DNA of 64,000 nt from Trebouxia sp. TZW2008 (lineage: Eukaryota > Chlorophyta > Trebouxiophyceae > Trebouxiales > Trebouxiaceae): NCBI GenBank assembly GCA_002118135.1, contig BDIU01000301.1, forward strand, positions 205,058 to 269,057, given 5' to 3'. The notes below the pieces were generated by a model. The model was not told the DNA's origin. It saw only the letters and a list, made by a program, of their open reading frames with translations, and ran no database searches. Position numbers and translations under genes: made by a program. This document shows, in pieces, positions 27,801-37,434 of the stretch (its first letter is position 1; each line of letters begins with the position of its first letter).

Positions 27801-30800
27801 CTGCTAGACATAGCCCTTGACAACTACTTCCGGCTGTGCATTGAGCGCACAGATAAGAGCAGCCTGTCAGGGGATGATCTGCTTGAGATGGTTGGCTTGG
27901 TGCTCAGCAACGCCGTCATTGCTGGAGAGAGTGAGGACTTTAGCCAGGTCAGTTGCTCAGTAGAATGGACACTGATATCGCCTTGGTATTGTCCATTTGT
28001 GAGTCCCTTGGCTTTACATTTTGCTCAACAACTCCAGAAGCCTTGCACGGTTGAACATCTTGGGTGTGACAGTGCTCGCATCTCGGAGCAAGCAGATCAC
28101 TATCAACTGCTTATCTTCTCTTCATACTCACGCAGTGCTTAGCGTATTGGGACAGGGTGAAAGGAGCTGAGCGGTGGGGCCCTGACTGGAGCCTCAGAGC
28201 CCTTGCTGCTGCACAGCAAGCCCAACTCAGTCTCAGTGCCTTCGCTGACAACGTATACAACCTTGGCACCACATGTCCTCATGCACTGATTACGTATTTC
28301 CTGTCCGCAGTGTTTGGCGTACTGGGAAAGGGTGAAAGGGGATGAACGATGGGGCCCTGACTGGAGCCTCAGGGCCCTTGCTGCAGCTCAGCGGGTCCAA
28401 CTCAGTCTCAGTGCCTTCGCTGACAACATCTACAACCTGGTGCAGCCACATGCAGAGAGCTTTAAGTAAGCTCCTGTGACTGCAGCCTATTGATCCTGGC
28501 ATTGTTTTGCAACTTGCTTGACAGCCTGGGCTCCAGCACATTCAACCGTCTGACTGACAGCTTTGTCCAGGCAGTTAGTGTGAGACTCTCATGGACTATC
28601 TGCTGCTGCTCTTCTCAGGCAGCTTGTGCGCTTTCTGAAGTGCCTGCTGCTTGACCATTACTGGCATTGCTAGGTCATTGCAAGGATACTGCTGCAGCTG
28701 TACATTGCCTATGCAAGTCTGCTCTTCTGAAGAAATCTGTATCTTGCAGCTTCAAGCTTGCGTTTGCTTCATGCTAAAGTTCCTCCCTTCTACTATCTTG
28801 TCTGCATTTATCATCTGTCTAGTCAGCTTTGCAAACAGCATGACTTGTTTGCAGAGGTTTAGGCCAGCAAACATGTAGCTCTTGTGCTAGGATGTGCAAT
28901 GTACCAGGCGTACATTCACTGTCACTCTTGTTGTCTTTGGACATGGTTCTGGTCAGTCATATGATAAATTTGAATGAAGTTTCATCATGTTCATCATGTG
29001 TGTGCAGGGAGGCATGCAAGCTGGACCCCAAGTACATAACAAACTTTGGGGAGGAGGTGGTGCGAGGGCAGCCTGTGTTTGTGTTGAGCATCCTATTGCA
29101 AAAGCTGGAGCCCATGCTGCGCTCAGCAGCTGGAGTTGCACCCTGGCAGGTGCATATTCTGCTCAGATCATCAGCTCCTGTGTGTTCCAAATGACATGTG
29201 TTTCAGTATCCCATAGTGCAGGCAACAGCGAACAATGACACATTAGGTCTAGCCTGCACTGCCACTGGCAGCCTGAGCTGTTAGGTGGCAATGACTGTTG
29301 CACATTGCAGTACTGCTCTTCAAGCATGCAAAGCTTTTGAAGCTCACCCATTGGCTTGCTGCTGCATGCACGAACCAGCCCTGCTTATGCATGAACCAGC
29401 CCTGCTTATGCATGAACCAGCTGTGCAGATAGTCAGCCAGGCAAGCTATGCACCTGCCGCTGTTCTAATGCATGCACTGACTTCACAGATAGTAAGCGTC
29501 TGTTCATGTGGCACATGCATTGGATGTGCAGATAGTGAGCCAGGCAGAAGCTGGCGGGGAAGTGGCGGTCCAGGAGCTGGCAGATATCCAGGGCCACAGC
29601 TTTGACAGCGCCCGCGTGCTGTTGTCCAATCAGATTGGCGGCATGGAAGACATTCCAGTAAGCTTCCATTACTGAATTGGCTGTGCATTGATCAGTCATC
29701 ACCTTCAATCTACTCATCTTGCCATTTTCGCACGCTGCACATGTCACCAGAACAAAGATGCACTTGATGCTCATCTGACAATACATTATACAAAGGTACA
29801 TGGCTTCAACAAAGCATGCTCAGAGGCCGCATTTTGTTGGACAAAACACATTGCTGTTTGCCTTTTGCCTGCAGGAGAATGTGACAGCAGTCCTGACACG
29901 CAGCCCCACTGATGTCCTGTCGCATGTTGCAATAAGAGCCAGGAGCCAGGGAGTGCTTTTGGCCACCTGTTTTGATGACTCGGCCCTTGATAGTATCAAA
30001 CAACTTGAGGGCCAACATGTGCAGTTGGCAGTCGATGCCACAGGCGCAGTCACTGCCACTGAGTCTGCAGCGCCTGCGTCAGGCAATGGGGCTGTACCAA
30101 AGACAGGTGTGGTCACATTTCTGCTGGCAAGTAGACTCAATGTGTCTTCAGCACAGTCTGGGGCTCTTGATGTGATGAGATTGTGTCAGGGTCAGCAGCA
30201 CCTGCGTCAGGCATGGCGCTGTACCTAAGACAGGTGCGGTCAGATGTCTTTAACTGGTTACTGCTGCCAACCTTTGCTAGGAAGTCAACACAACGTATCC
30301 TGAGCACAGTGTGGAGGTCTCAACACGAGTCACTGAGTCTGCGGCACCTGCATGAATCAATGGTGCTGTGCATAAGACAACCTGCATTCAGATTTGTAAT
30401 AATATCAGAATATTGTATTGATGCCGGACCTGTGCTGGCAAGCAGAGACATCGTGTATTTAACACAATTTGTTGGTCCCTGTATTGTTAATGTGCCACTC
30501 AGTTTGCAGCACCTGCATCAAGCAAAGGCGCTGCGAAAATCTGAGCTTGGGGCACGGCAAGTCTGGGAATCTGGCCACCCTGAGGGGCAAGCTTCCCACA
30601 AGCGTTGAAGCCCGCTCAGCTCTCATCTTTGCAACCTTGTTTGTGCAGGTGCCAATCTGCCACCGCTCAAAATCCCTAGGCCACACAGATCCTCAGCTTG
30701 GGCGCTGCGGGAATCTGACTTTGGGCAAGGCCTGGTCGGAGGCAAATCTGGAAATTTGGCCACCTTGTGGGGCAAACTGCCAGCTTCTACTGCTGTGCCC

Positions 30801-33800
30801 AAATCAGTATGCAATGGCGTTCATGGCTACTGTGATTTTGATTGGTCATCACTTCTGCAGGTGCTAAATTGCCGCCTCTCAAGATCCCCAGGCCACAGAG
30901 ATCTTCAGCCTGGGCGCTGCGAGAATCTGACTTTGGGCAAGGCCTAGTGGGAGGCAAATCTGGGAATCTGGCCACCTTAAGGGGGAAGCTGCCAGCTTCT
31001 ATTGCTGTTCCATCATCAGTAGCGTTGCCATTTGGCACCTTTGAGCGGGTGCTTCAGGACAATGTGAACAGGGACGCTGCTGCGACAGTTGGCAAGCTGC
31101 AGAAAGACTTGGTGAGTACAGCTTATCAATTGCATGTTTGGCAGAATGTTTGCATCAGTCCAATAAACCTGACCAGCATGCATTTGCACACGTGTTAGGC
31201 AAAGTTATTCTGTCTCCTACTTACGACTATACCTGTGACACGAGAGCTCAGCTTTCAGCAGAAGCTGCGGCAACTATCAACTTTCTGATGCAGACAGCAG
31301 TTCTGCTTGTGCAGGCAAATGCCAAGGGCATCCTGCCAGTGCACCATGCGTCACAGGCTGATCCTTATGACTCAGTGTAGCCATGAAAATGTGTGCTCCT
31401 ACAAATTTGGAGAGACACTGAATGTCAGCTTGTTTCCAAGCAACAAAAAGCGTTGCTCACTTTAGCTCTGCGCATGCAGGCCAATGCCAAGGGCGTTCCA
31501 CCAGCGCTAAGTCAACTGCGGCTTACAGTAGCTACACAGCTGCAGCCACCTGCAGGTTTTCAGCATGAGCTGGCTGCACAAGCAGAAGCTGCAGGTCTTG
31601 TAGAGGGTGGGGACTGGAGTGAAGGCGGTGATGCATGGCAGCAAGCATGGCCTGCCATATGCCAGGTGCCTGTTTTGAGAACTTTCTCCAAGCTATGACC
31701 ATTATGCTTGCATAGTCTGGCATATGTCAGGCGCCTGCATCTCAGCCGTGTTCTCTTAGCTAAGACATCTTAAAGTCAGGGCAATGTTCCTAGTGGCTGC
31801 AATATGCCTGGCAGCATGCCTGGCCTACCGTATGTCAGGTGCCTGCATCTCACTAGTCCTCCTCAAGCAAGGACTGCATTCTGAATGCTGCAGCTGTACT
31901 GTGCCTGCCAGTCAATCTTGTTTTGCAAGCTACAATTGCATCTTGAGTGCTGTGGCTTTGACATGCCTCATGACATGCATGGCCTGCCATGTGTCAGGTG
32001 TTTGCACTCCAACAGTGCACTCTCAACAAGGGTAGCTTTGAGCTGTGAAACTGTCTAGGATGCTATAGCTGCCATATGCATGTCAGGCGCCTGCATTTCA
32101 ACCAAGTCCTCTGACTGCTATGGCTGCTACATGCATGGCAGAGTGCATGGCCTGCCAGTTGTCAGGTGCCTGCATCTCAACCATGTCTTTTAAGCTTTGA
32201 AGATGGCTTGAATCTTATGTCTGCAACATGCGTGGCGGCACAGATAGTCTGCCTTGTGCCAAATGTTTGAACCTTGACCAATTTTCTCAAATAGGATAGC
32301 TTTGAGCTAAAGCAATGACAAGCTATGGCTGCTTGGAAGTTTGCATGGCATGCAATATGTTTGGTGCCTGCATCTTGACAATATCCTTGGTGCTAGACCT
32401 GGGTCTTATGTGCTTTGTCTGTGAGCAAGAAAAGTGTTTGCTTCTGTCTCAATGCCGTGGCAACACTTGCATGCAGGTATGGGCTTCAAAGTGGAATGAC
32501 AGGGCGTGGCTGAGCAGGAAGGCACGTGGTGTGGCAGACTCTGACCTGTATATGGCATGCCTCCTGCAACAGGTCAGCCCTATCACCTTTGTTTGCAGCA
32601 CGTGTTTTTGCTGTTGAGTCAGTGCAGCTTGTTCCCTGTTTGTTGCATCAGGCACTGTGGCTGTTGCAACAGATCAGCGCTATCACCTTTGGTGTTTCTG
32701 CTGTTGTGACAGTGCAGTAAATTCATACTTGCTTGCATCAGGCATTCTAGCTGTTGCAGCAGTCGAGGTTGTTTGCCCTTGTTTGCAGCAGGTGCTGTAG
32801 CCATCAGCACTCTTTGTGGTAGCAGGCGCCTTGGCCATAGCCACTCCTCGCTGCAGTGCGTGTTTTCAACATGATAGCTGCTAAAAAGCTTGTAGCCTGG
32901 CCTTGACATGGCAAAAACAGAAATGGCTGAAGGCAAATGGCGCACTTTGCTTTGAGCTACACATCATAGGACAGAAGTTGCACAGTGCAGTTTGCCTTGG
33001 TGTAGAAATGGCACAATGCAGGTGGTCCCAGCACAATACGCATTTGTTGTGCCTACAGCTGATCCCATTCACTTTGTCTTGTAACAGACACAGCCAAGAC
33101 AACAGCAGCAGACTGCAGTTTGCCTTGACAACATGGAAAACACAAAATTGGCATGGTGCAGGTGGTGCCAGCAAAGTATGCGTTTGTGGTGCACACAGCC
33201 AACCCCATCAGCAAGCAGAGAGGGGAGACATTTGGGGAGGTGGTGGTGGGCATGGGGGAGGCCCTAGTGGGCAACTACCCCGGCAGAGCCCTATCCTTCT
33301 CTGCTGCTGGTCAAGAGGTAATTATGTTTCCTGCACTGGACAAGAGCTGTTTGTGTTTCAGCTCCTGAAAACAAGAGTTTATCATTTGGAGAGCTGGTGG
33401 GTGTGGGGGAGGCCCTGGCAGGCAACTAGACTGGAAAGGCCCTCTCCTTCTCAGCTGCCCCAGGTCAAGAGGTATCTGTACTCCTGTCCCAGTCATTTGT
33501 TGTTGAGCCAGATGATTACTACTCACACAAGTGCACGTGTATCAATTTTGGGAGGTGGTTGTGGACATGAGGAAGGCCCTAGTGGGCAAAACCCTGGCAG
33601 GGCTCTCTCCTTTGCAGCTGCCCCTGATCAAGAGGTATGTGACTTCAGTCAGACATGTGATGCAATGCCCAGGGTTGCATCCTTTGTGGGATCTGTCCTG
33701 GCATTGTCTGCATGGCCTCTCTGTTGGACCCCAAAGACAATGAATTTTCGCTGTTTACGTTGGAATACGAACATATTGAGATCTTGCTTTCATGCATGCT

Positions 33801-34541
33801 GTCCCACACAGGAGAAAGCTGCTGTTGCTGCATGATATAGATCTGATATGCATTTATCTTGCTCAGGCTGGGGTGAAGCTGATTTCCCTGCCATCAAAAA
33901 GGTTGGGGCTGTTCACCACAGCTGCTAGCACCATCATTGCGCGTTCAGATTCCAATGGAGAAGATCTAGAAGCTTTTGCTGGCGCTGGTAAGCAACTTCT
34001 TGCGTTTCTATTGTTGTGTGCAATTTGCAGCCACACGAAGCATCTGCTACTGTCCTGATACATACAAGCGCATGTGTATGCATGCATGCCTTTCTGAGCT
34101 GTCAGAGAGTGCATAGCGTTTTTTCAAATTGCTTTTGGACAACAGCTGATGAGCTTGGCATATTGCAGTGCATGTTTAACCATGCAAATCAGCAATTCAT
34201 TCACACATCTGGACATGTAATTGTTGCACTACATGCCCAGACGTGTGCATGATGGCATTGCTGAGAAGAGTCACAATGGCACAAGACACTGATGGTTGCT
34301 TTGCTGTTACTGTACAGGTTTGTATGACAGCATCCCATTCCCACCATTGCAAGAGCAGCCAGTTGACTATGCCTCAGAAGATTTGCTGTGGGACAGCACC
34401 TTTCAGCAACACATCCTGCAAGAGCTGGTGACATTAGGCAAATCTGTTGAAGATGCTTTTGATGGAGTGCCACAAGACATAGAGGGTGTGTACAGTGATG
34501 GCAAGTTCACAGTTGTACAAAGTCGACCTCAAGTCTTGTGA
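21831..34541 (+). CDS. GWD1: Alpha-glucan water dikinase (starch phosphorylation), start unresolved
   Basis: Phosphorylates C6 of glucosyl units in starch in the plastid, using ATP and water, and so opens granules to amylases. Twenty phase-compatible exons: 22441-22625, 23201-23400, 24141-24280, 24767-24913, 25454-25649, 26308-26430, 26682-26785, 27023-27067, 27774-27947, 28311-28465, 28525-28579, 29012-29149, 29532-29657, 29875-30106, 30861-31111, 31480-31665, 32477-32572, 33162-33317, 33867-33987 and 34318-34541. An N-terminal exon near 21831-21918 (RVSVAAAAVQNASKSSSSGK) looks like the end of a transit peptide. Landmarks: CBM45-like MVMHWAVNDWNLSP; FLFVWLRLSTMKQLDW; EAWHQKLHTNTTPEDI; the phosphohistidine loop DVLSHVAIRARS; VWASKWNDRAW; and the ATP-binding end IIARSDSNGEDLEAFAGAG to VVQSRPQVL-stop. 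About 1018 codons are assigned against roughly 1400 in plant enzymes, so the first CBM45 seems missing or not found. Many introns are filled with exon echoes. Confidence 0.92.
23081..23155 (+). repeat. Exon echo of GWD exon 23201-23400 (5' part)
   Basis: Near-repeat of the acceptor side of the next exon: 'acagggtggtctgggtacta' and 'ctgcagccagagaactggat' match. A taa replaces the glutamate-encoding codon region, so the copy is dead. Confidence 0.85.
25289..25396 (+). repeat. Open exon echo of GWD exon 25454-25649 (5' part)
   Basis: Copies the first 100 or so bases of the next exon with few changes. It keeps a usable acceptor (ttgcaag|gc) and the full open frame through the EAWHPKLHTNTTPEDITVC segment, and it ends in a gtgtgatg that could act as a donor. 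It includes the conserved W-H-x-K-L-H motif. It is the best preserved echo in GWD. Confidence 0.88.
25660..25818 (+). repeat. Two exon echoes of GWD exon 25454-25649 (3' end with donor)
   Basis: 'tatgggaccgcaagatctca' near 25670 and 'ggcatcagcagaaatgccat' with 'ggccaacaagtggcagcgcg' near 25770-25810 copy the end of the exon. The second ends in a decayed donor (ccaggtaca). Confidence 0.8.
26435..26586. repeat. Low-complexity CCCTG-rich tract in a GWD intron
   Basis: Irregular repeats of ccctgcc, gctctgcc and ccctggtg on the plus strand. Arg/Gln/Gly-rich open frames on the minus strand are translations of this tract, not genes. Confidence 0.85.
26587..26645 (+). repeat. Exon echo of GWD exon 26682-26785
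   Basis: 'ttgcagtgaatggcatgctg', 'aggatcaggacca' and 'cggtgggtgcccagc' follow the same order as the real exon just downstream (ttgcagtggcagctgtatga, gtggtgggtgcccggc). Confidence 0.8.
27169..27512 (+). repeat. Exon echoes of GWD exon 27774-27947: copies A, B and left half of C
   Basis: Three copies start near 27181, 27318 and 27463, each with a cag acceptor and 'gcagaaggagcttccagaga' or a variant, then 'ctgctgctagacatagccct' and 'acaactacttc'. Copy A is the most diverged. The third copy (C) is interrupted at its actac|ttcc by a MITE. Only the fourth, at 27774, continues into the rest of the exon and a donor. Confidence 0.92.
27513..27690 (+). mobile_element. Pogo-like MITE, copy 2, with TA target duplication
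   Basis: Ends: CAGTAAACTCTCTTTGTAAG on the left and, reverse complemented, CAGTAAGTTCTCTTTGAAAC on the right, flanked by TA on both sides. The interior has several 'tgtaaggacaa' repeats. Removing the element and one TA restores 'caactacttccg', exactly the sequence of the intact exon at 27815, so target site and element edges are fixed without doubt. It is non-coding and must have been moved by a transposase from elsewhere. Confidence 0.93.
27691..27740 (+). repeat. Right half of GWD exon echo C, beyond the MITE
   Basis: 'cttccgttcatgcattcact' and 'acaagcacagcctgtcaggg' continue copy C where the MITE split it; compare 'cttccggctgtgcattgagc' and 'aagagcagcctgtcagggga' in the real exon. Confidence 0.9.
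28142..28255 (+). repeat. Open exon echo of GWD exon 28311-28465
   Basis: Keeps the acceptor (cacgcag), the frame and nearly the full sequence of the first 110 bases: 'tattgggacagggtgaaagg', 'ggggccctgactggagcctc', 'caactcagtctcagtgcctt'. It departs from the exon just before the QPHAE segment and has no clear donor there. Confidence 0.88.
29366..29500 (+). repeat. 21-bp tandem repeat and echoes of the start of GWD exon 29532-29657
   Basis: 'catgaaccagccctgcttat' occurs about three times from 29366. It leads into 'gtgcagatagtcagccaggc' (29422) and 'cacagatagtaagcgt' (29486), both decayed copies of the real acceptor 'gtgcagatagtgagccaggc' at 29526. Confidence 0.8.
30150..30535 (+). repeat. Three exon echoes of the end of GWD exon 29875-30106
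   Basis: Copies near 30187, 30325 and 30495 repeat 'gtctgcagcgcctgcgtcag-gcaatggggctgta-caaagacag|gtg'. The first keeps 'cctaagacaggtgcggtcag'; the others decay further. All lie downstream of the parent exon. Confidence 0.85.
30526..30805 (+). repeat. Two exon echoes of GWD exon 30861-31111 (5' part)
   Basis: The copy at 30647-30800 follows the parent for about 150 bases: 'aggccacacagatcctcagc', 'gggcgctgcgggaatctgac', 'ttgggcaaggcctggtcgga'. The copy at 30526-30610 has 'ggcaagtctgggaatctggc' and 'caccctgaggggcaagct'. Each is truncated inside the exon and only the third unit is complete. Confidence 0.9.
31310..31355 (+). repeat. Exon echo of GWD exon 31480-31665 (5' part)
   Basis: 'tgcaggcaaatgccaagggc' and 'tcctgccagtgc' copy the acceptor side of the exon that follows. 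Confidence 0.75.
31700..32390 (+). repeat. Array of about seven donor-junction echoes of GWD exon 31480-31665
   Basis: The end of the exon plus its donor (ggcctgccatatgccag|gtgcctg) recurs near 31719, 31822, 31985, 32072, 32150, 32250 and 32345 as variants of 'gcctgccatatgtcaggtgcctgcatctcaac'. Neighbouring 'tgcatggc' and 'catcttgacaatgtcct' blocks recur with it. Spacing ranges from about 80 to 160 bases. Almost the whole intron consists of this unit. Confidence 0.88.
32640..32810 (+). repeat. Echoes of the end of GWD exon 32477-32572
   Basis: 'gctgttgcaacagatcagcg-ctatcacctttg' near 32660 and 'gcatcaggcattctagctgttgcagcag' near 32738 copy the exon end and donor region 'ctcctgcaacag|gtcagccctatcacctttg'. 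Confidence 0.8.
33003..33080 (+). repeat. Exon echo of GWD exon 33162-33317 (5' part)
   Basis: 'ggcacaatgcaggtggtccc-agcacaatacgcatttgttgtgc' against 'ggcatggtgcaggtggtgcc-agcaaagtatgcgtttgtggtgc' of the real exon. Confidence 0.88.
33383..33645 (+). repeat. Two exon echoes of GWD exon 33162-33317 (3' part with donor)
   Basis: Copies near 33385-33475 and 33540-33635 repeat 'gggaggccct-gtgggcaacta', 'ggc-ccctctccttctcagctg' and 'tcaagag|gta'. Both have lost the frame. The long plus-strand open frame spanning 32903-33835 reads through these copies and introns and is not a gene. Confidence 0.88.
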
Positions 34542-35157
34542 GGACTGCCAACATTTTGCAGCTGAAGCAAGCTGTTGAGAGTTGATCCAGCAGAGGAGAG
34601 TGTTCGAAGCAACGTCACCAAGTCTGGTTCTCATCACGGTTGATGTCGGTTGTGCAGTCATTTGAACAAGACTCTGTAGAGGCAGTAGGCAGCATTCTTT
34701 CCAATACAACAGCTGCCAGCTGAGGCCCTGCTGGTGTTACATAGGCTCAGAATAAAGATGGTACATATGCAACAAGACTCGACTGGCATGTCTTTGACAC
34801 TTACATTGTACTTATTGTGTACATGATCTTCACATACAAGGCAGAGACATTATGTGCTTGAACCAGTGTGTCCTACTCAGTTTTGAGCGAACACATGACA
34901 AGCTGAAGCATTGTTTGTGCTGGGACTTGTGGTCTGTAACATATTTTTTTGTTTCCTGCACAACAGCAAAAGCTGGTTGACAGCGGCAAACAAAGTATAT
35001 CTGAACAGCAAGCAGGGGTCACCAGGAAAATGGAAACATGTTGCATAGTGTACTCAACTTGAATTGAAGGGATGGCTGCAAGCTTTGACAAATTGTTGCT
35101 GCCAGGTCACATGCAGTCTATCCAGCCAAATCCAGGGGACACATGCTGACATATGTG
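34542..35157. other. Convergent 3' region of GWD and the small coiled-coil gene
   Basis: Holds the 3' UTRs of two genes that face each other. An AATAAA at about 34751 lies some 210 bases past the GWD stop and could be its polyadenylation signal. No gene seen. Confidence 0.5.
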
Positions 35158-35551
35158 TCAAAAATTCCCCATTTCTTGGTCTGAGTCTGAGGCTGTTCTG
35201 GCTTTACGAGCAGCAACAGCCGCATCAAGCTTGGACTGATAGTGCGTAAGTGCAGTCTCCAGAAATCCCTTTTCCATCTGTAGAGCAAGCAAGACTTGAT
35301 CCGAGGCCGTGGGAAGCAACTCTTATGCCTCAGTAAGAGCTGGCTTACATTCAGGTTGTCAAGCTCAGTCTTGGTCTCCAGAAGCATTCTTGACAGGCAG
35401 TTCTCCTCTATAACCAAAGCTTCAGCAATGTGCTGCAGCAGCAGTGGGCGTTAGCGCGAGCACGAGGCAGAGCAGCTGTGATCTAAGAAGCAAAATCTGC
35501 AAGGCATGACCCTGGTACCTTAGCATACGCGTGTTTCTTGACCTGAGTCAT
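35158..35551 (-). CDS. Small coiled-coil protein of unknown function (78 aa)
   Basis: Three minus-strand exons (35519-35551, 35349-35432, 35158-35277) are phase-compatible with good splice sites and give 78 aa. The sequence starts MTQVKKHAYAKHIAEALVIE and ends ARTASDSDQEMGNF. The middle is an amphipathic helix with hydrophobic residues every three to four positions (EALVIEENCLSRMLLETKTE, LDNLNMEKGFLETALTHYQS), the sign of a short coiled coil. I do not recognise the family. The open frame runs further upstream of the chosen ATG (LDRAFDSG), so the real start may be more distal, with further residues. It is divergent from ROMO1, 233 bases away, which suggests a shared promoter. Confidence 0.45.
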
Positions 35552-35784
35552 ACCGGAATCAAACGCTCGGTCAAGCCAAACGCAGGGCTTAGCATTCACG
35601 GTGAGTGTTTGACGCCTGCAACAGCGGAACAGCCCATTGTGCCATCTTGGCAGTGTGTCATATGTGCGTGTGTGCATGCATGCATGCCTCTAGATGAACG
35701 CACTGCACCGGTTGCGGTATAGCGCGATAGGTCCTCGAGCGACCTCATTTAAGTGACAGCGTCTTGCTGTGCATGACCACAGCC

Positions 35785-36254
35785 ATGGACAACCGATGTG
35801 TCAATCGAGTTGGCACCGGTTGCGCGATGGGAGGTGCACTTGGAGCTTCGATAGGTATCGCCCCAATGTCGATGGTTGTGCTCTATGAACCATTGAAACC
35901 TCATTTGAGAGGAGACTTCATCTTTGCATATTTGTTGCAGGTGCAGCGTACGGCACTTTCGAGGCTTTTCGCTACAAGGTGAGATCAGCCTGCTTCCTGC
36001 TGTGACGATTCTCACAGCATGTCACAGTCAGTTCACGGTCTTCTGTCCTACAGGTACCTGGCATATACAAAATTCGGTATATCGGGCAGACAACCTTGAG
36101 CAGCGCTGCAGTAAGTGGTGCAGACTGCAGCAATTTGCTTTATTTCAAGTATGACTGACTTTCTAACTGACTAACTGTGGACCTGTTCCTTCTGCAGATT
36201 TTTGGCTTGTTTCTGGGAGCAGGATCATTGTTGCAATGTGGGCGGGGTTATTGA
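35785..36254 (+). CDS. ROMO1: Reactive oxygen species modulator 1 / Mgr2-like mitochondrial inner-membrane protein
   Basis: Four exons (35785-35854, 35941-35978, 36054-36110, 36198-36254) give 73 aa, close to the family length of about 75-80. The protein reads MDNRCVNRVGTGCAMGGALG, then GAAYGTFEAFRYKVPGIYKI, RYIGQTTLSSA and IFGLFLGAGSLLQCGRGY before the stop. Two glycine-rich membrane helices flank a short loop, as in all ROMO1/Mgr2 proteins, and the AFRYKVPG...IRYIGQTTLSSAAIFG core is the plant version. In yeast, Mgr2 gates lateral release from the TIM23 translocase; the animal protein is tied to ROS production and OPA1 processing. An alternative ATG lies 12 bases upstream. Introns are short (about 75-90 bases) and free of exon echoes, in contrast to the large genes. 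Confidence 0.9.
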
Positions 36255-37062
36255 TGCAAGCAGCTGACATGTGAGCTTCAGCCCTTCAATGATGACCAAC
36301 TCCCATCCTACAGAATTTGCAAGAAATCAATTACCACATACGCAGTGACAAGTCAAGCCACAATTAAGCTGGCATGCTTAGGCCACATTGCGCGCTTGCA
36401 AGTCACCAACACATGCTCTGCATGCCTCAAGGCAAGACGTCACTGTGTCCCATACAGTGGCACCATAACAGCCTCAGGACACAGCTGTCTGGCTTTCGTC
36501 GCAAAAGACAGTGAAAAGGTCAAGCATTGCTCCATGCAGCCAAATATGCATCAAGATTTGGCATGCATTGGAGTTTCATCGATGCAAGCGGCAGCAAGCC
36601 GTTCAAACAGGCCAGGCGCCTTAGTGCACTACTGAACCTAGGAGTCAGAATGAAGTTTGCTGATATAGCCTTCTGGTCATGCTTGATGCTTGCAAGTGTT
36701 CAAGGGCAGATCTGCCTGTAAACGCATGCTTGTGGTGCTCAAGTCTTGCTCAAATCAATTGCTGACAGCTTTGGGTATTTAAGCTAATTTAGCTTTGCAT
36801 GTTTATGAAACAATGCTCATTGTTTCACGTGACAGCTTCATCTGTACGTACAACCAAGCACTGCAGCTACTGTGAGTCTGAATATTTGCTTGCTGGCAGC
36901 ATATCAATGCGCCTGCATGTCAGCCTTGTTTCCATGCACTCCTGCAGTTCACCTATGCAGTGTCAGATGCTGTTGCTAGTACTCAAGATGCCAATTCAGC
37001 CGCTGTCAACTTATCAGTAGGGCTGCTTTGCATCATGAAGCCTGCTTCTCTGGGTACATCTG
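36255..37062. other. Intergenic region, no supported gene
   Basis: An 800-base stretch. A plus-strand open frame at 36527-36721 (RFGMHWSFIDASGSKPFKQA) has no match or splice partner that I can see. It is most likely the ROMO1 3' UTR and upstream DNA of the next small gene. Confidence 0.45.
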
Positions 37063-37434
37063 ATGAACATTTTGCGCTTGTTGGATCTTGCTGACGTCGC
37101 TGGTAAGCGGACATGCTTTGCATGCACGCTCTCACTGCAAGACGATTTCCTTGTGTGAGACTCGAATGCATACAATGTATGTCATGTCAGCATTGCATGC
37201 AAAAGTCAGTGCCATAAATATATATCATACCTCAAGCCAGCCAAATTTCTGCATGCTTATCTTGCAGCATCCAGAACCAGGGCCAACTACACTGTGCTTT
37301 TTATGCTGTTCATCTTATGCTTAGGCACAGGGCTAGCTTTTCCTGATCAAGACACATTGAGCAGATTCAAAGCTGCTGGAGTTTGTTCCGGTGTCCTTCT
37401 TACTCTTTCTGTCTTCTTGTTGAATGCGTCGTGA
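37063..37434 (+). CDS. Small two-helix membrane protein of unknown function (68 aa)
   Basis: Two exons (37063-37102 and 37268-37434) with a good donor (GCTG|gtaagc) and acceptor (cttgcag) join in phase to a 68-aa protein. It starts MNILRLLDLADVAASRTRAN. It has two hydrophobic segments, YTVLFMLFILCLGTGLAF near residues 21-38 and AAGVCSGVLLTLSVFLL near 49-65, joined by a polar loop (PDQDTLSRFK), and it ends in NAS. Such a hairpin is typical of small ER or organelle membrane subunits. I do not recognise the family, so no function is given. It lies between ROMO1 and the SET gene on the same strand, within 320 bases of the latter. Confidence 0.55.

Noticed and set aside
32903..33835. Plus-strand open frame of 310 codons
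   Set aside because: It runs through one true GWD exon, three exon echoes and introns in mixed frames. Only 33162-33317 is coding, and in a different frame.
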